64,000 nucleotides of DNA from Erysipelotrichaceae bacterium (lineage in GTDB: Bacteria; Bacillota_I; Bacilli_A; Erysipelotrichales; Erysipelotrichaceae). The notes beneath the pieces were generated by a model. The model was not told the origin of the DNA, did not search any database, and worked only from the letters and a program-made list of their open reading frames with translations. How positions within the stretch are numbered: the first letter of the stretch is position 1; each line of letters opens with the position of its first letter. A program made the translations under genes and the position numbers. Where the stretch lies: assembly GCA_017404205.1 (NCBI GenBank), contig JAFRCV010000003.1:1-64000 (forward strand), written 5' to 3'. Below are positions 44,596 to 53,168 of this stretch, in pieces.

Positions 44596-45702
44596 ATGGA
44601 AAAAAATAGAGATCAAGTAATTGTTAAGACAAGTATTATTGGTATTGTTGCCAATGTTTTACTTGCAACTTTTAAAGCGATTGTTGGTTTATTATCTTCT
44701 TCAATTGCTATTGTATTAGATGCTGTAAATAATTTAAGTGATGCATTATCATCACTAATAACCATAATCGGTTCAAAACTATCTCATCGTGCACCAGATA
44801 AAAAACACCCTTTAGGACATGGACGTATTGAATATTTAAGTGCTATGGTTATTTCAATAATTGTCCTATACGCTGGTCTAAGTGCATTTATTGAATCATT
44901 TAAAAGCATATTAAATCCTGAAACACCTGACTATTCAACAATCACATTAATCATCGTTGGCGTTGCAGTTATAGTTAAGATTGTTTTAGGAAAATATGTT
45001 AAAACTAAAGGCCAACAAATTAATTCTGATGCCTTAGTTGCATCTGGACAAGATGCAATGTTTGATTCAATTATCTCTGCTTCAACACTAGTTGCTGCCA
45101 TCATTTATATTTTCACAAAAGTATCTTTAGAAGCTTGGCTTGGTTTAATTATTTCAGTAATTATTATTAAATCAGGTTATTCAATGTTGATGGATACAAT
45201 AAGTGAAATATTGGGTGAAAGAGTAGATAGTGATTTAGCGAAAGCAGTAAAAGAATCAATTAATTCTTTTGATGAAGTATTAGGCGTATATGACTTATTC
45301 ATTCATAACTATGGTCCTGAAAAACTAATTGGTTCTGCTCATATTGAAGTATCTAATAAATTAAGCATTGAACAATTAGATGAATTAGAAAGAAACATTG
45401 CCACTAAAGTTGCTGCCGATTGTGGAATCATTATGACAGGAATTTCTATCTATTCTATCGATACCGAAAATGAAGAAGTAAGTTCATTATTAAAAGGAAT
45501 AAAAGATATTATTTCTAAATATCCAGAAGTCTTACAAATTCATGGGTTCCGTTTAAAAGACAAAAAAGTAAGCTTTGATATAATAATTGACTTTGATGCT
45601 AAAGATAGAATGCATGTATATGATGAAGTAACAAGTAAGATTAAAGAAAAATATCCAGATTATGATTTCAATATATTCTTAGATACAGATATTTCAGATT
45701 AA
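44596..45702 (+). CDS. Cation diffusion facilitator (CDF) metal exporter
   Basis: A 368-residue CDF protein. The start MEKNRDQ was chosen because AAAGGA precedes it; a longer frame would begin inside rpsI and the terminator. About six TM helices carry the metal-site residues (VLDAVNNLSDALSS and ALVASGQDAMFDS), with HRAPDKKHPLGHGRIEY between. The C-terminal cytoplasmic domain continues to about 368 with a second repeat-like part, longer than usual (about 290-300). It exports Zn2+, Fe2+ or Mn2+. Confidence 0.92.
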   Translation: MEKNRDQVIVKTSIIGIVANVLLATFKAIVGLLSSSIAIVLDAVNNLSDALSSLITIIGSKLSHRAPDKKHPLGHGRIEYLSAMVISIIVLYAGLSAFIESFKSILNPETPDYSTITLIIVGVAVIVKIVLGKYVKTKGQQINSDALVASGQDAMFDSIISASTLVAAIIYIFTKVSLEAWLGLIISVIIIKSGYSMLMDTISEILGERVDSDLAKAVKESINSFDEVLGVYDLFIHNYGPEKLIGSAHIEVSNKLSIEQLDELERNIATKVAADCGIIMTGISIYSIDTENEEVSSLLKGIKDIISKYPEVLQIHGFRLKDKKVSFDIIIDFDAKDRMHVYDEVTSKIKEKYPDYDFNIFLDTDISD

Positions 45703-45713
45703 AAAAAAAAAAA
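45701..45713 (+). repeat. 13-A homopolymer after the CDF gene
   Basis: A run of 13 A starts in the CDF stop codon (TAA). It lies between genes, so slippage would alter only the spacer before comFA. Confidence 0.9.
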
Positions 45714-45760
45714 GAAGGAATTTTCATTTTTGTTAATAATAATGACATAAGGAGGTAAAT

Positions 45761-46921
45761 ATGCTTTGCCCTTTATGTGGCAACAAGGATGAAAATTTCT
45801 TTTTTAATGGTCACAAAGGAATTTATTGTCGAAAATGTATAAAATTTAAACGCGTTTTATTACAAGAAGATCTAGAACCCTTAGAATATGAAATCAATGA
45901 AAACGTCAATGATTATCATTTTGATTATTCATTGACAAAGTATCAAAAAGAGATTTCTGATAAATGTTCTTTGTTTATTAAAAAAAGTGATGTTTTATTG
46001 CATTGCGTCTGTGGTGCTGGGAAAACAGAAATCGTCGTAAAAAGTATTAGCGAAGCGCTTGAAAAAAGACAGAAAGTCTGTTATGCCATAGCTAGAAAAG
46101 AAGTCGTAATTGAATTATATGAGCGCTTCAAAAGGATATTTTTTGATGCTAAGGTTATAGCTCTTTATGGCGGCCATCACAATGAATTAATTGGCGATTT
46201 AATAATATGTACAACACATCAACTGTTTCGTTATTATAAAACATTTGATTTATTAATACTTGATGAAGTTGATGCCTTCCCTTTAAATAATAATTATGAA
46301 TTAATGAATATCGCACTTAATAGTTGTAAAGGCCGGATAATATTTTCGACAGCTACATTAAACGATTTTATCGACAATATTTTAAAAGAAAGAAAAGTCC
46401 AAGAATTAAAACTAACAATAAGGCCATCATTAAAACCACTAATTGTTCCCAAAACATTTTATGGTCCTATTTTATTCTTGCATATTTACCTTTTAATTAT
46501 TTTAAAGAGGATGAAAAATCAATGTATTATTTTTGTTTCAAGTAAAAGTGAGGCAAAGACATTACACATGATATTTAAAAGATTTCTTTCTTGTGCATAT
46601 GTATATGCTGAACTTCAAGAAAGAAATAAAAACATCAGGGATTTTAAAGAGAAAAAATACCAATTTATCTTTGCGACATCGGTTTTAGAAAGGGGAATTA
46701 CGATAAAAGATGTTAATGTCATTATTATGAATATTCATAAAGATGTCTTCAAAAAAGAAAACTTGATTCAGATGCTTGGAAGAGTTGGTAGAAATTTCTC
46801 AAATCCTTATGGAGAAGCATATATTTTATCTGCATATCAAAATCAAGATATTAAACTCGCAATTGAAGAAATAAAAAATGCTAACGAATTATCATTGTCT
46901 TTATTGTCAAAAGAAAATTGA
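45761..46921 (+). CDS. comFA: Competence helicase ComFA
   Basis: A 386-residue superfamily 2 helicase. A four-Cys zinc site (Cys3, Cys6, Cys23, Cys26) precedes Walker A (CVCGAGKTE, about 85) and the Walker B box LDEVD. The helicase C-terminal domain includes FATSVLERGITIKDV and QMLGRVGR. ComFA drives uptake of single-stranded DNA during transformation. GGAGG SD. It overlaps comFC by 44 bases, unusually long. Confidence 0.93.
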   Translation: MLCPLCGNKDENFFFNGHKGIYCRKCIKFKRVLLQEDLEPLEYEINENVNDYHFDYSLTKYQKEISDKCSLFIKKSDVLLHCVCGAGKTEIVVKSISEALEKRQKVCYAIARKEVVIELYERFKRIFFDAKVIALYGGHHNELIGDLIICTTHQLFRYYKTFDLLILDEVDAFPLNNNYELMNIALNSCKGRIIFSTATLNDFIDNILKERKVQELKLTIRPSLKPLIVPKTFYGPILFLHIYLLIILKRMKNQCIIFVSSKSEAKTLHMIFKRFLSCAYVYAELQERNKNIRDFKEKKYQFIFATSVLERGITIKDVNVIIMNIHKDVFKKENLIQMLGRVGRNFSNPYGEAYILSAYQNQDIKLAIEEIKNANELSLSLLSKEN

Positions 46922-47474
46922 TCGTTATACCCTTTACAGTCTTTATATTGAAGAAGATAGTCTATGTTTAGATTGTCGTGAAAAATTAAATTTAAAAGTC
47001 AGAAAATTTCAAATTGATGATTGTAAAGCTGAATATCTATATGATTATAATTCTTTATTCAAAAGCATCTTGCTTCAATATAAAGAATGTTATGATGAAG
47101 CATTATACATTTGCTTCTTATATAAAATAGATATTTATCTATATTTAAAATATTGGAACTATCAAATATTATATGTTCCAAGCACTAAAACAAAGATAAA
47201 AGAAAGAGGCTTTAATCATCTAAAACTTATTTTTGAACAATTAGGATTAAAAGAAGTTAATGGTTTAAAGATGAAAGAAGAAATTATTCAAAAGGGCAAA
47301 AGTGTAGCCGATAGACAGAAAATGATTAATAATTATTACTACGAAGGTTCTTTTATTAAAAGACTATTAATTGTCGATGATGTCTATACAAGTGGTTCAT
47401 CTTTAAAAGGTGTACTAAAGGCTATGAAGGGTCATTATAAAAAGGTAAAAATAGTCTTATTATCAAGAGCCTAG
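46878..47474 (+). CDS. comFC: Competence protein ComFC (phosphoribosyltransferase-like)
   Basis: A 198-residue protein. An N-terminal Cys cluster (CLYC ... CLDC) forms a zinc site and the C-terminal half contains the PRTase-type motif RLLIVDDVYTSGSSL. ComFC acts with ComFA in DNA uptake. The upstream ATG is used here; a later start would lose the first Cys pair, which supports the 44-base overlap with comFA. Confidence 0.92.
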   Translation: MLTNYHCLYCQKKIDRYTLYSLYIEEDSLCLDCREKLNLKVRKFQIDDCKAEYLYDYNSLFKSILLQYKECYDEALYICFLYKIDIYLYLKYWNYQILYVPSTKTKIKERGFNHLKLIFEQLGLKEVNGLKMKEEIIQKGKSVADRQKMINNYYYEGSFIKRLLIVDDVYTSGSSLKGVLKAMKGHYKKVKIVLLSRA

Positions 47475-47482
47475 TATAAAGG

Positions 47483-47498
47483 TTGTAAGTGCTTACAA
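47483..47498. repeat. Palindrome upstream of the cold-shock gene
   Basis: TTGTAAG-TG-CTTACAA, 7-bp arms, lies over the likely -35 (TTGTAA, 17 bases before TATATA at 47506-47511). It looks like an operator; as a hairpin its loop is too small and no T-run follows. Confidence 0.55.
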
Positions 47499-47552
47499 TT
47501 TAAAATATATATGATAAAATTAAAACAGAAAGGAAAGTTGGAGTCTTTAAAG

Positions 47553-47756
47553 ATGCAAGGAAAAGTAAAAAGATTCAACAGAATAAAGGGATTCGGTTTT
47601 ATTACCCTAGATGATAATAGAGACGCATTCTTCCACTTTTCAGAGCTTGTCATGGATGGTTATAAGACAATTGATGAGGGTGCTCGAGTTGAGTTTGATC
47701 TAGTCGAAGGCGAAAGAGGTCTTCAAGCTCATAACATAAAGAAGATTGAAGGTTAG
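47553..47756 (+). CDS. Cold-shock domain protein
   Basis: A 67-residue single CSD protein. GKVKRFNRIKGFGFIT and DAFFHFSEL are RNP1 and RNP2 motifs; an acidic DDNRD insert lies between. It binds single-stranded RNA/DNA as an RNA chaperone. The start MQGKVK was selected because the frame upstream is Lys-rich and untypical. A palindrome and promoter lie before it and a terminator after it. Confidence 0.94.
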   Translation: MQGKVKRFNRIKGFGFITLDDNRDAFFHFSELVMDGYKTIDEGARVEFDLVEGERGLQAHNIKKIEG

Positions 47757-47777
47757 AGTTCAATAAGCAGATGAAAT

Positions 47778-47808
47778 AAAATGCTTGGTCTAATGGCTAA
47801 GCATTTTT
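47778..47808 (+). terminator. Intrinsic terminator after the cold-shock gene
   Basis: AAAATGCTT (47778-47786) pairs with AAGCATTTT (47799-47807), then T-rich. The secA -10 (TATAATATAAT) lies just past it. Confidence 0.85.
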
Positions 47809-47840
47809 ATATAATATAATAGAGTTATTAAGAGGTAATT

Positions 47841-50177
47841 ATGGGATTATTTGATAGATTATTTAATAGCGATAAAAAAATATTAGCTAATATAGAAGCA
47901 GAAACAAAGCCTATTTTAGATTATGAAAATGAAATGGCTTCTTTAACAGATGAACAATTAAAAGGAAAGACTGCTGAATTTAAAGAAAGATTAAAAAAAG
48001 GTGAAACACTTGAAGATATAAAGTGTGAAGCTTTCGCAGTAGCTAGAGAAGCAGCTAAAAGAGTCATTGGTGAATTTCCATATTTTTGTCAATTAGAAGG
48101 TGCCATGGTGCTTCACCATGGTGATATTGCGGAAATGAAAACTGGTGAAGGTAAAACACTTACATCAGTTATGGCTGTTTATTTAAATGCCTTAGAGGGC
48201 AAAGGCGTTCATGTCATTACAGTAAATGAATATTTGGCTGAAAGAGACTCTAAATGGATGGGCGAGATTCACCGTTTCTTAGGGCTAAGTGTTGGACTCA
48301 ATTTAAGAGCATTAACACCTGCTGAAAAAAGAAAAGCTTATTTATGTGATATTACATATACAACAAATGCTGAAGTTGGCTTTGATTATTTAAGAGACAA
48401 CATGGTGACAAGAGTTGAAGATCGTGTATTAAGAGAATTAAATTTCGCCTTAGTCGATGAAGTCGATTCAATTCTAATTGATGAATCAAGAACACCACTA
48501 ATTATTTCTGGTGGCGAAAGGAAGACAGCGAACCTTTATATTAATGCAGATAGATTCGTTAAGAGATTAAAAGAAAATGAAGATTATGAAATTGATATCA
48601 AAGGTAAAAATATTCAATTAACTGAAGAAGGCATTCATAAAGGAGAAAAATTCTTTAAGGTAGATAATTTATATGATGTAGATAATACATCACTTGTACA
48701 CTATATTGCCCAAGCACTAAAAGCTAATTACATCATGCATAATGATGTTGAATATGTTGTAGAAAATAATGAGGTAATAATTGTTGACCAAAATACTGGT
48801 CGTAAAATGCCAGGAAGAGAATATTCTGATGGCCTTCATCAAGCAATTGAAGCTAAAGAAAATGTTCCAATTAAACAAGAAACAACAACATTAGCTACTA
48901 TTACTTATCAAAATTTCTTTAGATTATATGCAAAGCTTGCTGGTATGACAGGTACTGCAAAAACGGAAGAAGAAGAATTCTTATCTATTTATAATATGCG
49001 TGTTGTAGAAATACCTACAAATAAACCAGTTATCAGAAAAGATGAAGCTGATTTAATTTTTGGTACAAAAAGAGCTAAATATGAAGCATTAGTCAATGAA
49101 GTAAAAGAATTAAATGAAAAAGGACAACCAGTACTAGTTGGCACTATTTCAGTTGAAACATCAGAATTATTAAGTAGAATGTTTAAACAAGCTCACATTA
49201 GGCATGAGGTATTAAATGCCAAAAATCACGCAAGAGAAGCAGACATCATTGCTAAGGCTGGTGTAGAAGGTTCAGTTACAATTGCGACTAATATGGCAGG
49301 TAGAGGAACCGATATTAAATTAACTGATAAATCAAGAGAGCTTGGTGGGTTGGCTGTAATTGGTTCAGAAAGACATGAATCAAGACGTATCGACAATCAG
49401 TTAAGAGGACGTTCAGGAAGGCAAGGAGATCCTGGCTATTCAAGATTTTATGTTTCACTTGAAGACGAACTAATGGTCAGATTTGGTAGCGAACATATTC
49501 AAATGCTCTTTGCACAAATGGGTGATATTCCAATTGAAAATAAAACCGTATCTAAAGCGATTTCAAGCGCTCAAAAAAGAGTTGAAGGAATTAACTTTGA
49601 TGTTCGTAAATCATTACTAGATTATGATGATGTTTTAAGACTACAAAGAGAAACAATGTATGAACAAAGAAACTTCATTCTTGAACATGAAGATGTCCAT
49701 TCAGTAATTGAAAATATGTTTGAAAGAGTAACATTAAAAACAGTTGAAGAGAATACAGTTGTTGATGGAAAGAAAGAAAATATTGATTATGAAGGCATCG
49801 TTAATTCTTTAAAAACAATTGGTTGTGAAATTGATATTAATGATATTAATAATCTTGATAAAGATGAATGTGCTAAACGTCTAAAAGAAATTTCTTTTGA
49901 AGCATATAATAAGAAAATTGAAAAAGTAAAGGATCAAATAATGCCACTAGAAAAAACAATGGTATTAAGAATGATGGACCGTGCATGGGTAAACCATATT
50001 GATATCATGTCTAAATTAAGAGAAGGTATTCATTTAAGAAGTTATGCTCAAAATAACCCTTTACAAGCATATGTAGAAGAAGGATATGAATTATTTGAAT
50101 CAATGATGAATACTATTTCTAATGATGTTGTGACTTTCTGTAATAATGTAAAGATTGTAGTAAAAGGTAAAGAATAA
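47841..50177 (+). CDS. secA: Preprotein translocase ATPase SecA
   Basis: A 778-residue motor ATPase that drives secretion through SecYEG. Walker A region MKTGEGKT (about 99-106), DEVDSILIDE, and TNMAGRGTDI and RGRSGRQGDPG are present. It ends at about the helical scaffold and lacks the C-terminal linker and Cys/His zinc motif that binds SecB or lipids. The shorter form is common in Mollicutes-like groups. SD AAGAGGT. The stop overlaps the prfB start. Confidence 0.97.
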   Translation: MGLFDRLFNSDKKILANIEAETKPILDYENEMASLTDEQLKGKTAEFKERLKKGETLEDIKCEAFAVAREAAKRVIGEFPYFCQLEGAMVLHHGDIAEMKTGEGKTLTSVMAVYLNALEGKGVHVITVNEYLAERDSKWMGEIHRFLGLSVGLNLRALTPAEKRKAYLCDITYTTNAEVGFDYLRDNMVTRVEDRVLRELNFALVDEVDSILIDESRTPLIISGGERKTANLYINADRFVKRLKENEDYEIDIKGKNIQLTEEGIHKGEKFFKVDNLYDVDNTSLVHYIAQALKANYIMHNDVEYVVENNEVIIVDQNTGRKMPGREYSDGLHQAIEAKENVPIKQETTTLATITYQNFFRLYAKLAGMTGTAKTEEEEFLSIYNMRVVEIPTNKPVIRKDEADLIFGTKRAKYEALVNEVKELNEKGQPVLVGTISVETSELLSRMFKQAHIRHEVLNAKNHAREADIIAKAGVEGSVTIATNMAGRGTDIKLTDKSRELGGLAVIGSERHESRRIDNQLRGRSGRQGDPGYSRFYVSLEDELMVRFGSEHIQMLFAQMGDIPIENKTVSKAISSAQKRVEGINFDVRKSLLDYDDVLRLQRETMYEQRNFILEHEDVHSVIENMFERVTLKTVEENTVVDGKKENIDYEGIVNSLKTIGCEIDINDINNLDKDECAKRLKEISFEAYNKKIEKVKDQIMPLEKTMVLRMMDRAWVNHIDIMSKLREGIHLRSYAQNNPLQAYVEEGYELFESMMNTISNDVVTFCNNVKIVVKGKE

Positions 50178-51275
50178 TGGAATTATATGATATTAAACAG
50201 AGCCTAAACAATTCTTTTAAGAAATTAGAAGAATTAGGCAACTCTCTTTGACTTAGCTAAATTAAGTAATAAAATCAATGAACTTGAAAAACTTCAGGAA
50301 GCTGAAGATTTTTGGAATGATCCAAAGAAAGCTCAAAATATAATTAAAGAATTAAATTTAAATAAAAATTTATTAAGTAAATATCATAGTAACAAGGACG
50401 CCATTTCTAACTTACTAGAAACTGTTGAAGAATTAAATAAAAATCCTGACATGGAATTATTAGATTTAGTTAGCGATGAATATGAAACCGTAAATAAAAA
50501 TTTTGAAGAATTTGAAATGGAAGTTCTATTGTCTAATGATTATGATCATGCCAATTGCATTTTAGAAATACATCCTGGAGCTGGTGGAACTGAGTCACAA
50601 GATTGGGCCGATATGTTGTTTAGAATGTATCAAAGATATGCCCAAAAGAATAACTACACTTTTGATGTAATTGATTATCAAGAAGGTGATGAGGCTGGTC
50701 TTAAATCTTGTTCAGTTTTGATTAAAGGTGATCTAGCGTATGGTTATTTAAAAGGAGAAAACGGTGTTCATCGATTAGTACGTATTTCACCATTTGATGC
50801 AAATGCCAGAAGACATACATCGTTTGCCTCAGTTGAAGTGACACCTGAATTTAATGATGAAATAGATATCAAGATTGAAGATAAGGACTTGGAAATAGAC
50901 ACCATGAGATCTTCAGGAGCTGGTGGCCAGCATATAAATAAAACTGACAGTGCTGTTAGAATTAGACACATCCCTACAGGAATTGTTGCCTTTTCTCAAA
51001 GTGAGAGAAGTCAGATATTAAATCGTGAAAAATGTATGGCTGTCTTAAAATCTAAGCTTTACCAAAGAGCTATTGAAGAAAGAGAAGCAGAGAAAAGATC
51101 ACTAAAGGGTGAACAAAAGAAAATTGAATGGGGAAGTCAAATAAGGTCGTATGTATTTTGTCCATATACATTAGTAAAAGATCATCGTACTAATGAAGAA
51201 GAAGGCAACATCAATAAGGTAATGGATGGTGATATATCTAAATTCTTATTTGCATATTTAAAGAGCCAAGTATAA
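50177..51275 (+). CDS. prfB: Peptide chain release factor 2, programmed +1 frameshift
   Basis: RF2 of 365 residues read in two frames. Zero frame runs 50177-50248 (24 codons, start MELYDIKQ) to a TGA at 50249-50251. After CTT the ribosome slips +1 (CTT-T-GAC) and continues from 50250 to 51275. Stop recognition SPF (RISPFDANA) and catalytic GGQ (SSGAGGQHINKTDS) are intact. RF2 reads UGA and UAA, so low RF2 favours the frameshift. The usual AGGGGG stimulator before CTT is replaced by TTAGGCAACT. The start overlaps the secA stop (TAATG). Confidence 0.96.
50246..50252 (+). other. Programmed +1 frameshift site in prfB
   Basis: CTT TGA C: a slippery CUU followed by an in-frame UGA with C as fourth base, the poor termination context seen in prfB. 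The SD-like element upstream is weak: only AGG, 7 bases before CTT instead of 3. Confidence 0.93.
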
Positions 51276-52498
51276 TGTTTAAACAATATAAAGGACTAAG
51301 AAAAGAATTATATGTATTATTCTTTGGTCGAGTTATGACTAATTTAGGTAGTATGATTTGGCCAATGTTGACATTGATTCTTAATAAAAAACTAGGTATG
51401 AATGCAAATGAAGTAGCTAACTGTTTATTGGTATTTTCACTTTTAGCTCTTCCTGTTTCTTTATTAGGTGGTAAATTAACTGACAAATTAAATAAAAAGA
51501 ATATTATTGTCATATGTGATTTATTCTCGGTATTCTTTTATCTAATATGTGGATTTATACCTTTAAGTTTCTTATCAATTATTTTTATTGCGATAGCTGC
51601 ATTATTACAGACAAGTGAATGGCCTGCATATGATGCCTTAGTATCTGATTTTACACTTCCAAGCGATAGACAAAGAGCTTATTCATTAAGCTATTTTGGA
51701 GCTAATTTAGGTTTAATGTTATCACCTACGATTGGCGGATTATTATTTAATAATTATTTAAATATCGCTTTTATTATTAATGGACTTGCGATATTAAGTA
51801 GTACTTGTCTAATTTTCTTTTTAATTAAAAATGTAAATAGAGAAGAAAGCGAAGATGATGTTAACGAATATGAAAAGGATTTAGATAACAATACCAATTC
51901 ATTTAAATATATATTCACAAATAAAGTATTAGTTTTTTATTTAATTGCGTGTGTATTATATGAATTAGCATACCATCAATTCTCTTTTCTAGTGCCACTT
52001 GAAATGGGAAGGGTCTTTGGTGATAATGGTTCGATTATTTATGGAACATTGTCTTCAATGAACTGCGTAACGGTTGTTTTACTTACCGCTTTTTTGACAA
52101 GAATATTAAATAGAGTACTTGATATCAACAAATGTATGCTTGGATGTTTGTCGGTAATTATCGGTTTAATTATTTTTGGAACGTTGTCTAAATATCCATT
52201 CATGAATTATGTGGCAGTAGTTGTATTTACAATTGGTGAAATAATAAGTACACTTGGACAAAAACCTTTTATAAGTAAAAGGATACCTGCTAATTATCGT
52301 GGAAGAATTAATTCGATTATTAATGTGATAGGCAATGTCACAATTTCAATTATGACTAAAGTAGTTGGCAATCTATATGATACAAAAGGAAATATGTTGT
52401 CATGGGGCTTTATTTATATTATTGGTTTAATATCAATAATTGCCTATCTACTGTTGAGAAGTGCCGATAAAAAAGAGTATCCAGCACTTTACAAATAA
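51275..52498 (+). CDS. MFS transporter
   Basis: A 407-residue, 12-helix major facilitator protein. A loop of Asp/Lys residues (GGKLTDKLNKKN) between helices 2 and 3 and an SDRQRAYSLSYFGANLGLML segment in the first half fit a drug/metabolite efflux type. A long acidic central loop (ESEDDVNEYEKDLD) is visible. The substrate is unknown. The ATG overlaps the prfB stop (TAATG). Confidence 0.88.
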   Translation: MFKQYKGLRKELYVLFFGRVMTNLGSMIWPMLTLILNKKLGMNANEVANCLLVFSLLALPVSLLGGKLTDKLNKKNIIVICDLFSVFFYLICGFIPLSFLSIIFIAIAALLQTSEWPAYDALVSDFTLPSDRQRAYSLSYFGANLGLMLSPTIGGLLFNNYLNIAFIINGLAILSSTCLIFFLIKNVNREESEDDVNEYEKDLDNNTNSFKYIFTNKVLVFYLIACVLYELAYHQFSFLVPLEMGRVFGDNGSIIYGTLSSMNCVTVVLLTAFLTRILNRVLDINKCMLGCLSVIIGLIIFGTLSKYPFMNYVAVVVFTIGEIISTLGQKPFISKRIPANYRGRINSIINVIGNVTISIMTKVVGNLYDTKGNMLSWGFIYIIGLISIIAYLLLRSADKKEYPALYK

Positions 52499-52524
52499 GG
52501 AGTTTAAAAAAATTTAATTATATT

Positions 52525-52555
52525 AGCATTTCCTATTGAAATGCTTTTTATTTTT
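52525..52555 (+). terminator. Intrinsic terminator after the MFS gene
   Basis: AGCATTTC (52525-52532) pairs with GAAATGCT (52538-52545); a T-rich tail follows. Confidence 0.88.
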
Positions 52556-52586
52556 AATATATAATATTATCGTTTTTAAACAATAT

Positions 52587-52603
52587 GTTTAGTATTACTA
52601 AAC
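52587..52603. promoter_or_regulatory. Palindromic operator in the leader of the XRE-cupin/potABCD operon
   Basis: GTTTAGTA-T-TACTAAAC, 8-bp arms with one central base, lies directly before the AGAAAGGAGG SD and after a TATAAT at 52560-52565. It is a likely site for the regulator encoded next. Confidence 0.62.
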
Positions 52604-52617
52604 TAGAAAGGAGGCTT

Positions 52618-53157
52618 ATGAACATCGGCAAAAAACTTAGAGCATTAAGAATTAAAAGAGGTTTAACACTCGAAGAATTGGCTTCAAGGTCTGAACTTTC
52701 AAAAGGCTTTTTGTCTCAACTTGAAAATGATGTAACTTCACCAAGCATATCTACTCTTGAAGATATAACGGAAGTGTTGGGCATCAGTTTAGAAGCCTTC
52801 TTTAAAGAAGAAAAGGATGAACAAATAAAATTTAATGATAATGATTATTTCATAGATGAAAAAGAAAAATCAATTATTACTTGGCTGGTCCCAAATGCTC
52901 AAAAAAATGAAATGGAACCCATATTACTAGAACTTGAAAAAAATGGTGAATCAAATATTGTTGATCCCCATGAAGGTGAAGAATTTGGATATGTTCTAAG
53001 AGGTGAAATTGAACTTATTGATTTAGATAATGATCAAAGCATAGTTATTAAAAAGAACGAAACATTTTATTTAAAAGGCGAATATAAACATAAGTTGGTA
53101 AATAAATCTAAACAAAACGCAAAATTAATTTGGATTATTACCCCACCATTATTTTAG
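52618..53157 (+). CDS. XRE-family regulator with cupin sensor domain (PuuR-like)
   Basis: A 179-residue regulator. The N-terminal HTH (about 5-60; [29 protein letters not shown]) is joined to a C-terminal cupin-2 barrel (about 105-178; [18 protein letters not shown]). The start MNIGKKL follows a strong AAAGGAGG. This fusion next to potABCD in Firmicutes suggests polyamine-dependent repression. The palindrome in its leader is the probable site. Confidence 0.9.
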   Translation: MNIGKKLRALRIKRGLTLEELASRSELSKGFLSQLENDVTSPSISTLEDITEVLGISLEAFFKEEKDEQIKFNDNDYFIDEKEKSIITWLVPNAQKNEMEPILLELEKNGESNIVDPHEGEEFGYVLRGEIELIDLDNDQSIVIKKNETFYLKGEYKHKLVNKSKQNAKLIWIITPPLF

Positions 53158-53168
53158 GAGGAAGAAAA

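Noticed and set aside
45701-45713. Phase-variable switch in the 13-A tract
   Set aside because: The tract lies after the CDF stop codon and well before the comFA SD, so length change would not alter a reading frame or promoter spacing that I can see.
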